Made by a program: the position numbers and the translations under genes | Shown: piece after piece, positions 42,779 through 51,332 of the stretch | Layout: each line of letters begins with the position of its first letter | Position numbering within the stretch: position 1 is the first letter of the stretch | Assembly (NCBI GenBank): GCA_944346885.1 | Contig: CALVMR010000001.1 | Span: 1 to 64,000, forward strand | Reading direction: 5' to 3' | Length of the DNA stretch: 64,000 bases | From: an uncultured Clostridia bacterium | GTDB taxonomy: Bacteria > Bacillota > Clostridia > Christensenellales > Borkfalkiaceae | The notes under the pieces: model-generated | Database searches by the model: none | What the model was told of the DNA's origin: nothing | The model's input: only the letters and a program-made list of their open reading frames with translations

Positions 42779-43246
42779 ATGGGATACGATCTTTTGGAGA
42801 CCGCTGCGGACGGGCAGGGGCAGAGCCCCTGGACTTGGGTCTTTTTGGGCGTTATCATTGCGGCGATCATCGCGCTGCTCGTTTGGTCTTTCATCTCGAA
42901 CAGGAAGAGAAGGAAGAACATGGAGGAGACCATCAACGCGATCAAGCCCGGCAATAAGGTAAAGACCATCGGCGGCATCATCGGCGAGGTGGTGGAAGTC
43001 AACGAGGAGGAGGGCACTTTTGTGCTCCGCACCGGAGACGAGTACGGCAATTGCAGCTTCATGAAGTTCGATAAGCAGGCGATCTACCAGACGGATGCAA
43101 AGCCCGAACCGGCAGCCGCGCAGGAAAGCACCGCCGAAGAGCAGGCGCCCGCCGAGGAAACCAAGGAAGAAGCGCCCGCCGAAGAAGCAAAAGAAGAAGC
43201 GAAGGAAGAAGTACCCGCCGAAGAAGAGAAGGGCGAGGAAAAGTAA
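42779..43246 (+). CDS. yajC: Preprotein translocase subunit YajC
   Basis: 155 residues. One TM helix (about 18-40) followed by the YajC core (NRKRRKNMEETINAIKPGNKVKTIGGIIGEVVEV). The last 50 residues are an acidic Glu/Ala/Lys-rich tail with PAEE-type repeats, absent from most YajC proteins. Associates with SecDF, encoded 3.5 kb downstream in the same block. Confidence 0.92.
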   Translation: MGYDLLETAADGQGQSPWTWVFLGVIIAAIIALLVWSFISNRKRRKNMEETINAIKPGNKVKTIGGIIGEVVEVNEEEGTFVLRTGDEYGNCSFMKFDKQAIYQTDAKPEPAAAQESTAEEQAPAEETKEEAPAEEAKEEAKEEVPAEEEKGEEK

Positions 43247-43340
43247 GCAAAGCAACGGAAAACGCGAATAAAGGAAAGCGCCTCTGCATAGGGATAGATG
43301 TACCGTATCCTCGGTATACGTTCCGCGGAGGTGTTTTTTT

Positions 43341-43718
43341 ATGCACGGGGTCCAAAAAGAGGCGGCGGCACAGGTCGGAAAGAGCATCTGTGTGGCGGCG
43401 ATCGTTACGTTGGCGGCGGTGCTCGTGTTTGCGCTCATCGTCAAGCTGTTTTCGGTGGGGCAGGGGGCGATCTTTGCGGTCAACCAAGTCATCAAAGCCG
43501 TATCCATCGCGGCGGGCTGCCTGCTGTGCATCCGTCCCTGCCGCGGGCTACTCAAAGGTGCCGTCAGCGGCGTCGGCGTCATCGTTTTAACGTACTTTTT
43601 GTTCGCCATCCTTGCGGGGGAGATCTCGTTCGGCTGGCAAAACGTGCTCGACCTGCTCTTCGGGGCGCTCGTCGGGGCGGTGAGCGGGCTGCTTGCGGGG
43701 TACATCCGCGGCAAATAG
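43341..43718 (+). CDS. TIGR04086 family membrane protein
   Basis: 125 residues with four hydrophobic helices (about 13-36, 46-62, 71-92, 97-122) rich in Gly and Ala. Small four-helix proteins of TIGR04086 are found next to SCIFF genes and yajC in Clostridia, as here. Function unknown. GGAGG precedes the ATG. Confidence 0.85.
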   Translation: MHGVQKEAAAQVGKSICVAAIVTLAAVLVFALIVKLFSVGQGAIFAVNQVIKAVSIAAGCLLCIRPCRGLLKGAVSGVGVIVLTYFLFAILAGEISFGWQNVLDLLFGALVGAVSGLLAGYIRGK

Positions 43719-43756
43719 GCGCGCCCTTTCTTTCTCTTCTCCTTTGAAAAAAACGC

Positions 43757-43785
43757 TTGCTTTTTCCCGTCCGTTATATTATAAT
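43757..43785 (+). promoter_or_regulatory. Promoter of the SCIFF gene
   Basis: TTGCTT (43757-43762), a 17-nt spacer and TATAAT (43780-43785), giving a short leader to the peptide gene. Confidence 0.75.
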
Positions 43786-43815
43786 GAAGAAAAAGCCGAC
43801 AAAGGAGATCCGCAT

Positions 43816-43977
43816 ATGAACAAGATCACAACGGTGGCGCGCCCGCAGGCGCGGAAGATCACAGGCTGCGGCGAGTGCAGGAGTACCTGCCAATCCGCTT
43901 GCAAAACCAGCTGCACGGTGGGCAACCAGTCCTGCGAGAGAACGGGCAGGGAAAACGACCCCGAAAAGAACAGATAA
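43816..43977 (+). CDS. scfA: SCIFF ranthipeptide precursor (six cysteines in forty-five residues)
   Basis: 53 residues, with AAAGGAG upstream of ATG 43816. The six Cys are at 18, 21, 25, 29, 33 and 40, in GCGECRSTCQSACKTSC, the SCIFF core. The radical SAM enzyme encoded next makes thioether bonds from these Cys to other residues. After Cys40 there are 13 more residues (ERTGRENDPEKNR), longer than the usual SCIFF end. No exporter or protease gene lies beside it, as is typical for SCIFF. The biological role is not settled; quorum-type signalling has been proposed for ranthipeptides in clostridia. Confidence 0.95.
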   Translation: MNKITTVARPQARKITGCGECRSTCQSACKTSCTVGNQSCERTGRENDPEKNR

Positions 43978-43981
43978 AAGA

Positions 43982-44040
43982 GCGTGAAGGAGCAGGGTGC
44001 CTGCTCCTTCTTTTCGGCGCGCCGCGCGCAAAAGCGCGCG
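43982..44040 (+). terminator. Possible terminator/attenuator after the SCIFF gene
   Basis: GGAGCAGG-GTG-CCTGCTCC is followed by TTCTTTTC, which could partly stop transcription between precursor and maturase and so keep the precursor in excess. Confidence 0.6.
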
Positions 44041-44152
44041 GCGCGTTCTTCCGCAAACGGAAACGATCTGCCTCCGCCGCACTTTTGCGGGCGGAAAGGT
44101 TTCCGCGCGTTTTACGGCAGGGCACTTGCCTGCGGGGCGCGGTTCGCCGCGG

Positions 44153-44248
44153 CGGCGCAAAATACGAAGCGGCGCAAAATACGTGTTCGGCGCAAAATAC
44201 GAAGCGGCGCAGAATACGAAGCGGCGCAGAATACGAAGCGGCGCAAAA
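44153..44248 (+). repeat. 17-bp tandem repeat between SCIFF gene and maturase
   Basis: Five copies of CGGCGCARAATACGAAG (one altered to an 18-bp form ending GTGTT) start at 44153, 44170, 44188, 44205 and 44222, with a partial sixth at 44239. There are no spacers, so this is not a CRISPR array. Confidence 0.92.
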
Positions 44249-44260
44249 GAGGAGAACGGC

Positions 44261-45577
44261 ATGGTACACGTTTTTCAAAACCACGGGCAATATTATATTT
44301 TCGATACGGGCAGCGCGTCGTTGCACGCCTGCGACGAAACGGCGGCGCGCCTGCTTGCCGAGCGGCTGGGGCAGGGCGCGGCGGATGTTTCCGCCGCCGA
44401 GCGCGCCGAATACGAAGCGGATTTTGCCGAGTTGGAGCGGGAGGGGCTGCTGTTCGCGCCCGAACCCTCCGTTTGCCCGGCGAAGTCAGACGAGGTAAAG
44501 GCGCTGTGCCTGCATATCTGCCACGACTGCAACCTGCGCTGCAAGTACTGTTTTGCCGACGAGGGCGCGTATCATGCGCCGCGGCAGTTCATGACCTTTG
44601 AAACGGCAAAGCGCGCGATTGATTTTCTCATCGAACATTCGGGCAGCCGCCGCGTGCTGGAAACGGATTTTTTCGGCGGCGAACCGCTGATGAATTTCGA
44701 CGTCGTAAAACAGACGGTCCTCTACGGCAAGGCGGAGGCGGCGAAGCGGGGCAAAAAATTTCTGTTTACCCTTACCACCAACGGGGTGCTGCTCAAAGGC
44801 GAGATCGCCGACTTTTTGAACGAAGAGTTTGAAAACGTCGTTCTGAGTTTGGACGGCCGCCCCGAAGTGCACGACGCCGTGCGCAAAACGGTGAACGGCA
44901 AGGGCAGTTTTTCCGCCTGTTACGAAAATATCAAAAATTTCGTGAAGATGCGCGGCGGCAAAAAATATTACGTGCGCGGCACCTTCACCGCCAAAAATCT
45001 CGGTTTTTCCAAAGACGTGCTCTTTTTGGCGGATAGCGGCTTTGCGAGCATTTCGATGGAGCCCGTCGTCACCGACATCCCCGAACTTGCCATCACCGAG
45101 GCGATGCTGCCGCGCATCTGCGAAGAGTACGACGTGCTCTGCGACGCGTATTTGCGCCGCCGGCGCGAAGGGCGCGGGTTCGGCTTTTTCCATTTCGACA
45201 TCGATTTGGAGGGCGGACCCTGCCTCTCCAAGCGGGTGAGCGCCTGCGGGGCGGGCAACGAGTACCTTTCGGTGCTGCCCAACGGTGATATTTATCCCTG
45301 CCACCAGTTTGCGGGGGATACGAATTTCCGCATGGGGAGCGTGTACGGCGGCACGGTCGATCCCGCGCTGCGCGGAAAGTTCAAAACGTCCTGCCTGTTC
45401 ACCCGCAGGGCGTGCGACGGCTGCTTTGCAAAGTTTATTTGCAGCGGCGGGTGCAGTGCGAACAACTATCACTTCAACGGCGATATCGACGTGCCCTATG
45501 CCGTCACCTGCGCGATGATGAAAAAGCGCATCGAATGCGCCATGCACATCCTCGCCGAAAAAAAGAAAGAGAAATGA
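44261..45577 (+). CDS. scfB: Radical SAM SCIFF maturase
   Basis: 438 residues from MVHVFQNHGQ, with GAGGAG upstream. The N-terminal part (about 1-75) is a peptide-binding RRE-like region. The radical SAM cluster motif is CNLRCKYC preceded by HD (Cys90, 94, 97). The SPASM region carries many Cys (CGAGNEYLSVLPNGDIYPCHQF, then RRACDGCFAKFICSGGC and the final CAMM) for two auxiliary clusters. It installs the thioether links in the SCIFF peptide encoded 284 bp upstream. An in-frame extension to 43997 reads through the tandem repeat and is rejected. Confidence 0.95.
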   Translation: MVHVFQNHGQYYIFDTGSASLHACDETAARLLAERLGQGAADVSAAERAEYEADFAELEREGLLFAPEPSVCPAKSDEVKALCLHICHDCNLRCKYCFADEGAYHAPRQFMTFETAKRAIDFLIEHSGSRRVLETDFFGGEPLMNFDVVKQTVLYGKAEAAKRGKKFLFTLTTNGVLLKGEIADFLNEEFENVVLSLDGRPEVHDAVRKTVNGKGSFSACYENIKNFVKMRGGKKYYVRGTFTAKNLGFSKDVLFLADSGFASISMEPVVTDIPELAITEAMLPRICEEYDVLCDAYLRRRREGRGFGFFHFDIDLEGGPCLSKRVSACGAGNEYLSVLPNGDIYPCHQFAGDTNFRMGSVYGGTVDPALRGKFKTSCLFTRRACDGCFAKFICSGGCSANNYHFNGDIDVPYAVTCAMMKKRIECAMHILAEKKKEK

Positions 45578-45638
45578 ACCGCCGCCCCTTGCGGGGCGGC
45601 TTTGCCGTGCGGCGGCGCGCGCAAAAAAGGAGAGAGCT

Positions 45639-46151
45639 TTGCAAAAGAAGATCGAGGCGGAGGAGGGCGTGTTCGTGCACGAACGGGCGTACCTTGCGGG
45701 GCGGGTGCGCCTCGGCAAGGGGGCGAGCGTTTGGTGCGGCGCGTGCGTGCGCGGAGACATCGCCCCCGTTGTTGTGGGCAGGAACACCAATATACAGGAC
45801 AACGCCACCGTGCACGTCGGCGCGGGGCATCCCGCCGTGCTCGGCGAAGGCGTTACGGTGGGGCACAACGCCGTGGTGCACGGCTGCACGGTGGGGAACA
45901 ACGTGCTCATCGGCATGCACGCCACGGTGCTGGACGGGGCGGTGATCGGCGAAAACTGCATCATCGGCGCGGGAACGCTCATCCCGCAGCGCAAGGTCAT
46001 TCCGCCCGGCAGCGTCGTGTTCGGAAACCCGTTCCGCATCCTTCGCACGGCAACGGAGGCAGACCTTGCCGCCATCCGCGAAAACGCGGAGGCGTACCGC
46101 AGGCTGGCGGAGGCATACGCCGATGAAAATATCGCGGAGAATTTGGGATAA
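45639..46151 (+). CDS. Gamma carbonic anhydrase family protein
   Basis: 170 residues with a TTG start (45639) 5 nt after AAGGAGAG. Left-handed beta-helix hexapeptide repeats throughout. The zinc ligands are present as His in NATVH, VGHNAVVHGC and GMHATV. Arg in RGD and NTNIQDN are also conserved. Gamma-CA homologues are common in Clostridia and only some show carbonic anhydrase activity. Confidence 0.9.
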   Translation: MQKKIEAEEGVFVHERAYLAGRVRLGKGASVWCGACVRGDIAPVVVGRNTNIQDNATVHVGAGHPAVLGEGVTVGHNAVVHGCTVGNNVLIGMHATVLDGAVIGENCIIGAGTLIPQRKVIPPGSVVFGNPFRILRTATEADLAAIRENAEAYRRLAEAYADENIAENLG

Positions 46152-46186
46152 TCGGGTAAAATCAAGAAAAAATCCGCTGTTTACAC

Positions 46187-46215
46187 TTGACTAAACCGCG
46201 ATTTTTTATTATAAT
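46187..46215 (+). promoter_or_regulatory. Promoter of secD
   Basis: TTGACT (46187-46192), a 17-nt spacer and TATAAT (46210-46215). Confidence 0.75.
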
Positions 46216-46324
46216 TATCGAGTATATTTCCGTATATTGCCGCGCAGTTTGCGCGGAATGCTGTTTGCAAGCGCCGTGCCCGTTTTGGCAGGGCAGCGCG
46301 CGGCAAATGAGAAAGGAGTAGGCA

Positions 46325-47752
46325 ATGGGCAAAGTAAAATCGGTGCTTCTGATCGTAGTCGTCACCGCTGTGCTCGCAGGGTTGCTGTTCATCGGCTTTG
46401 CGCCGAGCTTCCCCGTAGGGGCGAAAGATTATTTCAATTCGCTTCTTTCCAACATCGAGCTGGGCACAGATCTCGGCGGCGGGCACTACACCGTGTACTA
46501 TCCGGAGGGCGTGCTTTCGGCAAGCGATTATAAGCTGGAAGAGCCGGAGGAGCAGCAAAAGTACACGCAGTACGGGGGCATCTATCTTTCCAACGAGATC
46601 TATGACGGCGAAACGGTGGATGAAGAATTTGCCGCAGAGTTCGAGCGGGCGGCGGCTTCCATCCGTACCCGTTACGAATCGATGGGCTTTATCAACACGC
46701 AGTTCTCCGTTGAAAACGATTACACCATCCGCGTGGCGATCCCTTCGGTGAGCGCCAACGTATCGCTTTCGAATGTTTTGACGCAGCTTGCTTTTGCGGG
46801 CAGCCTGCATATCACGGATACCGCCATTGCGACTTCTACCGCCGAGCGCGGCGCCGAAGTATGGGGCAGAGACCTCGTTTCTTCCGCAGGCATTGCGGGG
46901 GCGGAGGGGAACTATGCCGTAGCCATCCGTTTCACGCGCGAAGGGCGCGAAAAATTTGCCGCCCTCACCGCGGATATGATCAGTTCGGAAAGCACCACGC
47001 TGTATGTGTACGTCGGGATAAATCAGATCCTTTCGGTCAGCATCAGCGAAGAGATGGACCAAAGCACCATCTATATCAGCGGCAGTTTCGATACCCGTGA
47101 AGAGGCGCAGGCGGTTGCATCCGTCATCAATTCCGTGTTGGACGAAGAGGATGTATTCGACCTGAGCGTGACCTATTCCTATATCTACGATCTTGCTCCC
47201 ACGATGGGAGAAAACACGGCGCTGTGGATCGCCGTTTCAATCGGCGTGCTGTTTTTGGCGCTGATCGTCGTATCGCTGGTAAAATACAAGGGCATGGGGC
47301 TGGCGTTCACCTATGGGTTCCTTACGTGGATGCTGGCGCTGCTGCTGTGCGTATCGCTGATCGGCGGCATCGTGGTCGATTTCGGCGGCGTGCTCGCCAT
47401 CGTGCTCTCTTCCGTGCTCATGGCGGGGTTCAGCTATTACGCCTACCGCAACATCCGCGGCGAGTTCGAAACGGGCAAAACGCTGACCGCCTCCATCAAA
47501 GCGGGCTTTAAAAAGAGCATCGCCCTTACCTTAGACGTGCACATCGTGCTGGCGCTGGCGGCGCTTGTGCTTTGGCTTGTTTCGGTAGGAACGGTCTCCT
47601 TTGCCGCGCTCATCTTCTTGCTCGGCACCGCGCTTTCGGGCGTGTGCACGCTGCTGGTAACGCGCTTCTATCTGTATATGTTCATGGCGCAGCCAAGCAA
47701 TAAGATCGCATTCTGCAATTTCAAGAGGGAGGAAACGGAAGAGGATGAATAA
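46325..47752 (+). CDS. secD: Protein translocase subunit SecD
   Basis: 475 residues. Uses the proton gradient to help pull proteins out of the Sec channel. TM1 at about 5-24, then IELGTDLGGGHYTVYY in place of the usual LGLDLRGG. A large extracellular domain (about 40-295) includes IAGAEGNYAVAIRFTREGREKF. Five C-terminal TM helices follow (about 298-465). The gene overlaps secF by 8 bp. The sequence is divergent but the architecture is complete. Confidence 0.88.
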   Translation: MGKVKSVLLIVVVTAVLAGLLFIGFAPSFPVGAKDYFNSLLSNIELGTDLGGGHYTVYYPEGVLSASDYKLEEPEEQQKYTQYGGIYLSNEIYDGETVDEEFAAEFERAAASIRTRYESMGFINTQFSVENDYTIRVAIPSVSANVSLSNVLTQLAFAGSLHITDTAIATSTAERGAEVWGRDLVSSAGIAGAEGNYAVAIRFTREGREKFAALTADMISSESTTLYVYVGINQILSVSISEEMDQSTIYISGSFDTREEAQAVASVINSVLDEEDVFDLSVTYSYIYDLAPTMGENTALWIAVSIGVLFLALIVVSLVKYKGMGLAFTYGFLTWMLALLLCVSLIGGIVVDFGGVLAIVLSSVLMAGFSYYAYRNIRGEFETGKTLTASIKAGFKKSIALTLDVHIVLALAALVLWLVSVGTVSFAALIFLLGTALSGVCTLLVTRFYLYMFMAQPSNKIAFCNFKREETEEDE

Positions 47753-48812
47753 GCTGTTTTCCGGCAAGCGTCTGCTCATCGTCTGCCTTGTGCTGAGCCT
47801 TGTGCTCCTGTGCGCGGGGGCGTTCGTTTTCGGGTTCCTCGGTTTCAACCAAGATTCTACGACGAAAGATCCCGTATCCGTGGAGGTAAGCGGCGCGATC
47901 CCTTCTTTAACGGAAGAAGCGCGCGGCTCGCTCCTCGATTTTTGCAAAGACTATATTACGGAAGAGGGGTATACCGTTTCTTCCGTGCGGTATGACAGCG
48001 ATACCTCGCTGCTGAACGGCACGCTTGCGTTCCGCCTTGCCGTTTCGGCGGAAAAAGCCGAAGAAGGCGCGCTGGAAGCGCTGGCTGACGGGTTGGAAGA
48101 TGCGGTATCCGCTCTGACGGAGGAGCAGGTCGCCGGCATCGAACTCGTCCGCGAGGAGATCTCCGTCGTTTCCACCGTGCGGGAAAGCATTCCCATGAAA
48201 AGTTACGTTTGGCGCACTGCGGTGGCGGGCGCCGTCGTGCTCGTGATCGCGTTTGCATACACCGCGATCCGCTTCCGCCCCGGCATGGGGCTTACCGTGC
48301 TCGCCGCGGGCGTGCACGACGTATTGCTTACCCTCGCGCTCGTCGCGCTCTTCCGTCTGCCCGTCGGGGTCACGCTCTTGGCGGTGGCGGCGTTTTCGCT
48401 GCTCACTTCGCTGCTGTTCAATCTTTCCGTCTGCGGCAGGATCCGCGCCGATCTGCGCAAAGAGGAGTGGAAAGAGCTCTCCGCGCAGGAGGCGGTCTCC
48501 CGCTCGCTGGGAGAGAGCGTGCGCACCGTCGGCAAAGGCGCGGCGGCGCTGGCAGTGTTTTGCATCGTCATCGGCGTGGTGGGCGCGGTGCTCGGCATCG
48601 ATCTTGCCTTTGCCATGGTCGGCGGGCTGATCGCCGTCGTCGTATCCGCGTATTCCGCGCTGCTGTTTGCCCCGTCGCTGTTCGTGCGCATCAAGGCGCG
48701 CACGGATGCGCGCAAGGCGGAACGCGCCCGTTACGACTATGTGCCCGAAAAGGAGCGCAAAAAGCGGGAAAAGGAAAAGGCACAGCAGGAGGCAGCCTCC
48801 GCCGAAGAATAA
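47745..48812 (+). CDS. secF: Protein translocase subunit SecF (divergent)
   Basis: 355 residues. TM1 at about 10-30, an extracellular domain (about 40-140), five further TM helices (about 150-310) and a charged Lys/Glu tail (about 315-355). The conserved SecF signature around VVFDRIRE is replaced by LTSLLFNLSVCGRIRADLRKEE, and the GIDFTGG motif is missing from the N-terminal part. SecF is called from size, topology and position directly after secD. Confidence 0.8.
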   Translation: MNKLFSGKRLLIVCLVLSLVLLCAGAFVFGFLGFNQDSTTKDPVSVEVSGAIPSLTEEARGSLLDFCKDYITEEGYTVSSVRYDSDTSLLNGTLAFRLAVSAEKAEEGALEALADGLEDAVSALTEEQVAGIELVREEISVVSTVRESIPMKSYVWRTAVAGAVVLVIAFAYTAIRFRPGMGLTVLAAGVHDVLLTLALVALFRLPVGVTLLAVAAFSLLTSLLFNLSVCGRIRADLRKEEWKELSAQEAVSRSLGESVRTVGKGAAALAVFCIVIGVVGAVLGIDLAFAMVGGLIAVVVSAYSALLFAPSLFVRIKARTDARKAERARYDYVPEKERKKREKEKAQQEAASAEE

Positions 48813-49028
48813 GGAGAGCGCTTCCGCCGTGTGCGGAAAAACAGAACGGACCGGGGCGGGGGCGCAAGGCTCTCGCCCTTTGCTTTTTTCGCCGTGGAGA
48901 AAGGCGGGCAAAAAGCCGCCGCAAGGCGAGCGATGGGGCAAAAGAGCCGAAGCCGCCGCAAGGCGTACAGCCGGCACAAGAGCCGAAATTGCCGCCAAGG
49001 AACGCGCGGCGGATAAAACGGAGCAGGA

Positions 49029-51332
49029 ATGAAAAAGATCGTATCCGAATTTGCATTTACCGAAGAAGAGAGCGCGCGCGTGCGGGCGCTGGCTTCGGCA
49101 TGCGGTCTGCATGCCTGCACGGCGGCGATCTTGTATTCCCGCGGGGCGGATACGCCCGAAAAGGTGAAAAAATTTCTTTCGCCGTCCGCAAAAAATTTCC
49201 TTTCGCCCTTTTTGCTGCGCGGCATGCGCGAATTGGTCGCCGAACTTACCGCCGTAAAAGAGGCGGGCGGCACCGTTGCCGTGTTCGGCGATTACGATGC
49301 GGACGGCATCGGCGCGGCGGCGATCCTCTCGGAGGCGCTGCGCCGCTTCGGGGTGCGCGCCGCCGTACACGTTCCGGAGCGCGCGGAGGGCTACGGCATG
49401 ACGGTCGCTGCGCTGGAAAAGCTGATCGACGAAGAGGCGCCCGCGCTCATCGTTACGGTGGATTGCGGCGTTTCCAACCGTGCCGAAGTGGAGTACATCA
49501 AATCGCGCGGAGTGCGCGTCGTCGTCACCGACCACCACGAACTGCCCGAAACGCTGCCCGATTGCATCGTCGTCAACCCGAAATTGCAAGACGATTATCC
49601 GTACGACAATCTCTGCGGCGCGGGCGTCGCCTTTAAGATCGCCTGCGCGCTGCTCGGCGAGGACGCGTACGATTTGACGGACATCGCCGCCGTTTCCACC
49701 GTGGCGGACAGCGTGCCGCTCATTGGCGAAAACCGAGACATCGTTGCGGAGGGGCTGCGGCGGATCAATCGTTCGCCCCGCCCCGCGCTGAAATATCTGC
49801 TCGCCACAAAAAAAGAGGAGACGGATGCGCAGACGCTCGCCTTCACCGTGGCGCCGCGCATCAATGCGGCGGGCAGGCTGGGGGACGCAAAGAGCGCCTT
49901 GCGCTTGCTCACGGAAACGAAAGAGAGCGAAATTTACGATCTGGCAGCCAAGCTGAACGCCTTTAACGCCGAGCGGCAGCAGCTGTGCGACGAGGTGTAC
50001 AAAAGCGCCCGCCGCAAACTTGCCGAGGGCGGCGCGTACGACGATGCGATCTTGCTGTTCGGCGAAGATTGGAACCAAGGTTTGATCGGCATCGTGGCGG
50101 CGCGCCTTGCGGAGGAATTTAACCGCCCCGTGATCCTGTTTGCGGAAAAGGACGGGGTATTGAAAGGTTCGGCGCGCACGGTGGAAAACGTGAACATCTA
50201 CGAGGCGCTGTGTGCCTGTTCGGAGTATTTGGAAGCGTTCGGCGGGCATGCGCAGGCGGCGGGCGTCACCGTGCGCAAGGATAAGTTTGAAGACCTGCGC
50301 CGCGCTCTGTGCCGCCACATTCGGGAGACATACGGGCAAGAAGCGTTTCTTCCGACCGTCGCCGTGTGCGCACGCGGCGTGCCCGATACGGCGCTCGCCA
50401 AAGAGCTGGAAGGGCTGGAACCGTGCGGCGTAGGGAACCGCAAACCGCTCTTTGCGCTGCGTGCGGAGCGCGTGGCGGCGGGCAGGCTCAAAGAGGGCTC
50501 TCCGCATGTGGTGTTCCGCGCGGAAGGGGCGGAGCTGGTCTGGTTCGGCGGCGGAAGATCTTTGGAACTTTTGGAGAGCGAGCTGCCCAAAGAGATCGTG
50601 TTCGAGTGCGGCGTTTCCCGCTTCCGCGGGCAGGAGAGCGTGCGGGGGATCGTGCGCGAGGTGCTCTTTTCTCATGACGGAGGGGAGAAGACCGCCCTGC
50701 ACCGCTTCCGTTCCGTTTTGCGCACGGTAGCGGCAAAGCCGTGCGCGGTGCATGCCGTTTTCGAGAGCGGGCAGGCGCTGCGCGCGCGCATCGCCGCCGC
50801 GCGGGAGCGCTGCAAATACGGGCTGCTGCTGTTGACGGGAGAGCGGGTGCCGCCCGCGTTTGCGGAAGCGGCGGCGGGCTTGGAGGAAGAGCTGTTCCGC
50901 CCTGCTTCGCCCAACGTGGGCAATGCGCTCGTTGCGGCGCCTGCCGCCGATGAAGATTTTTCCATGTACCGCGAGATCGTGTTTTTGGAACAGCCCGCCT
51001 GCCTGCACTTTGCCTCGCTGGAAGGGCGTACGGTGTACGTCAACGCGGATGCGCCCTGTTCCGTGTTCGAGGGGCTGGATATCTCCCGCGAGGGGATGGC
51101 AAACGTGTACCGCGTGATCCGCGGCGGCGTTGCGGGGGAGAACAGCGTTGCGGCGGCTGCGGCGCAGACGGCGGTTCCGCCGCGGCAGTTCGTGTTTGCC
51201 GCCGAGGTGTTTGCGGAGCTGGGGCTGCTGCGCGCGGAGGGCGGCATGCTGCGCGCCGCGGCGGGAAAAAAGACGGAACTTGCAAAGTCCGCCATTTATC
51301 GGGCGGCTCTGCGCGGAGGAGAAGCGCTATGA
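49029..51332 (+). CDS. recJ: Single-stranded-DNA-specific exonuclease RecJ
   Basis: 767 residues. 5'-3' exonuclease in recombination and mismatch repair. DHH motifs are VFGDYDADGIGAAA (about 82-95), TVDCGVSN (about 143) and VTDHHELPETLPDC (about 163-176). DHHA1 carries NLCGAGVAFKIA, GRLGDAKSALRLL and FGGHAQAAG. An OB domain follows and then about 200 residues of lineage-specific C-terminus. Its stop overlaps the rsh start by 4 bp; the apt gene that sits between them in many Clostridia is absent. Confidence 0.93.
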   Translation: MKKIVSEFAFTEEESARVRALASACGLHACTAAILYSRGADTPEKVKKFLSPSAKNFLSPFLLRGMRELVAELTAVKEAGGTVAVFGDYDADGIGAAAILSEALRRFGVRAAVHVPERAEGYGMTVAALEKLIDEEAPALIVTVDCGVSNRAEVEYIKSRGVRVVVTDHHELPETLPDCIVVNPKLQDDYPYDNLCGAGVAFKIACALLGEDAYDLTDIAAVSTVADSVPLIGENRDIVAEGLRRINRSPRPALKYLLATKKEETDAQTLAFTVAPRINAAGRLGDAKSALRLLTETKESEIYDLAAKLNAFNAERQQLCDEVYKSARRKLAEGGAYDDAILLFGEDWNQGLIGIVAARLAEEFNRPVILFAEKDGVLKGSARTVENVNIYEALCACSEYLEAFGGHAQAAGVTVRKDKFEDLRRALCRHIRETYGQEAFLPTVAVCARGVPDTALAKELEGLEPCGVGNRKPLFALRAERVAAGRLKEGSPHVVFRAEGAELVWFGGGRSLELLESELPKEIVFECGVSRFRGQESVRGIVREVLFSHDGGEKTALHRFRSVLRTVAAKPCAVHAVFESGQALRARIAAARERCKYGLLLLTGERVPPAFAEAAAGLEEELFRPASPNVGNALVAAPAADEDFSMYREIVFLEQPACLHFASLEGRTVYVNADAPCSVFEGLDISREGMANVYRVIRGGVAGENSVAAAAAQTAVPPRQFVFAAEVFAELGLLRAEGGMLRAAAGKKTELAKSAIYRAALRGGEAL

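Noticed and set aside
44153-44248. Possible CRISPR array
   Set aside because: The 17-bp units are head-to-tail with no spacers, and no cas genes are present.
47907-51008. 1033-codon open frame on the minus strand opposite secF and recJ
   Set aside because: Shadow of GC-rich coding sequence. The plus strand holds clear SecF and RecJ motifs, and the minus frame is low in known motifs and rich in Arg/His.
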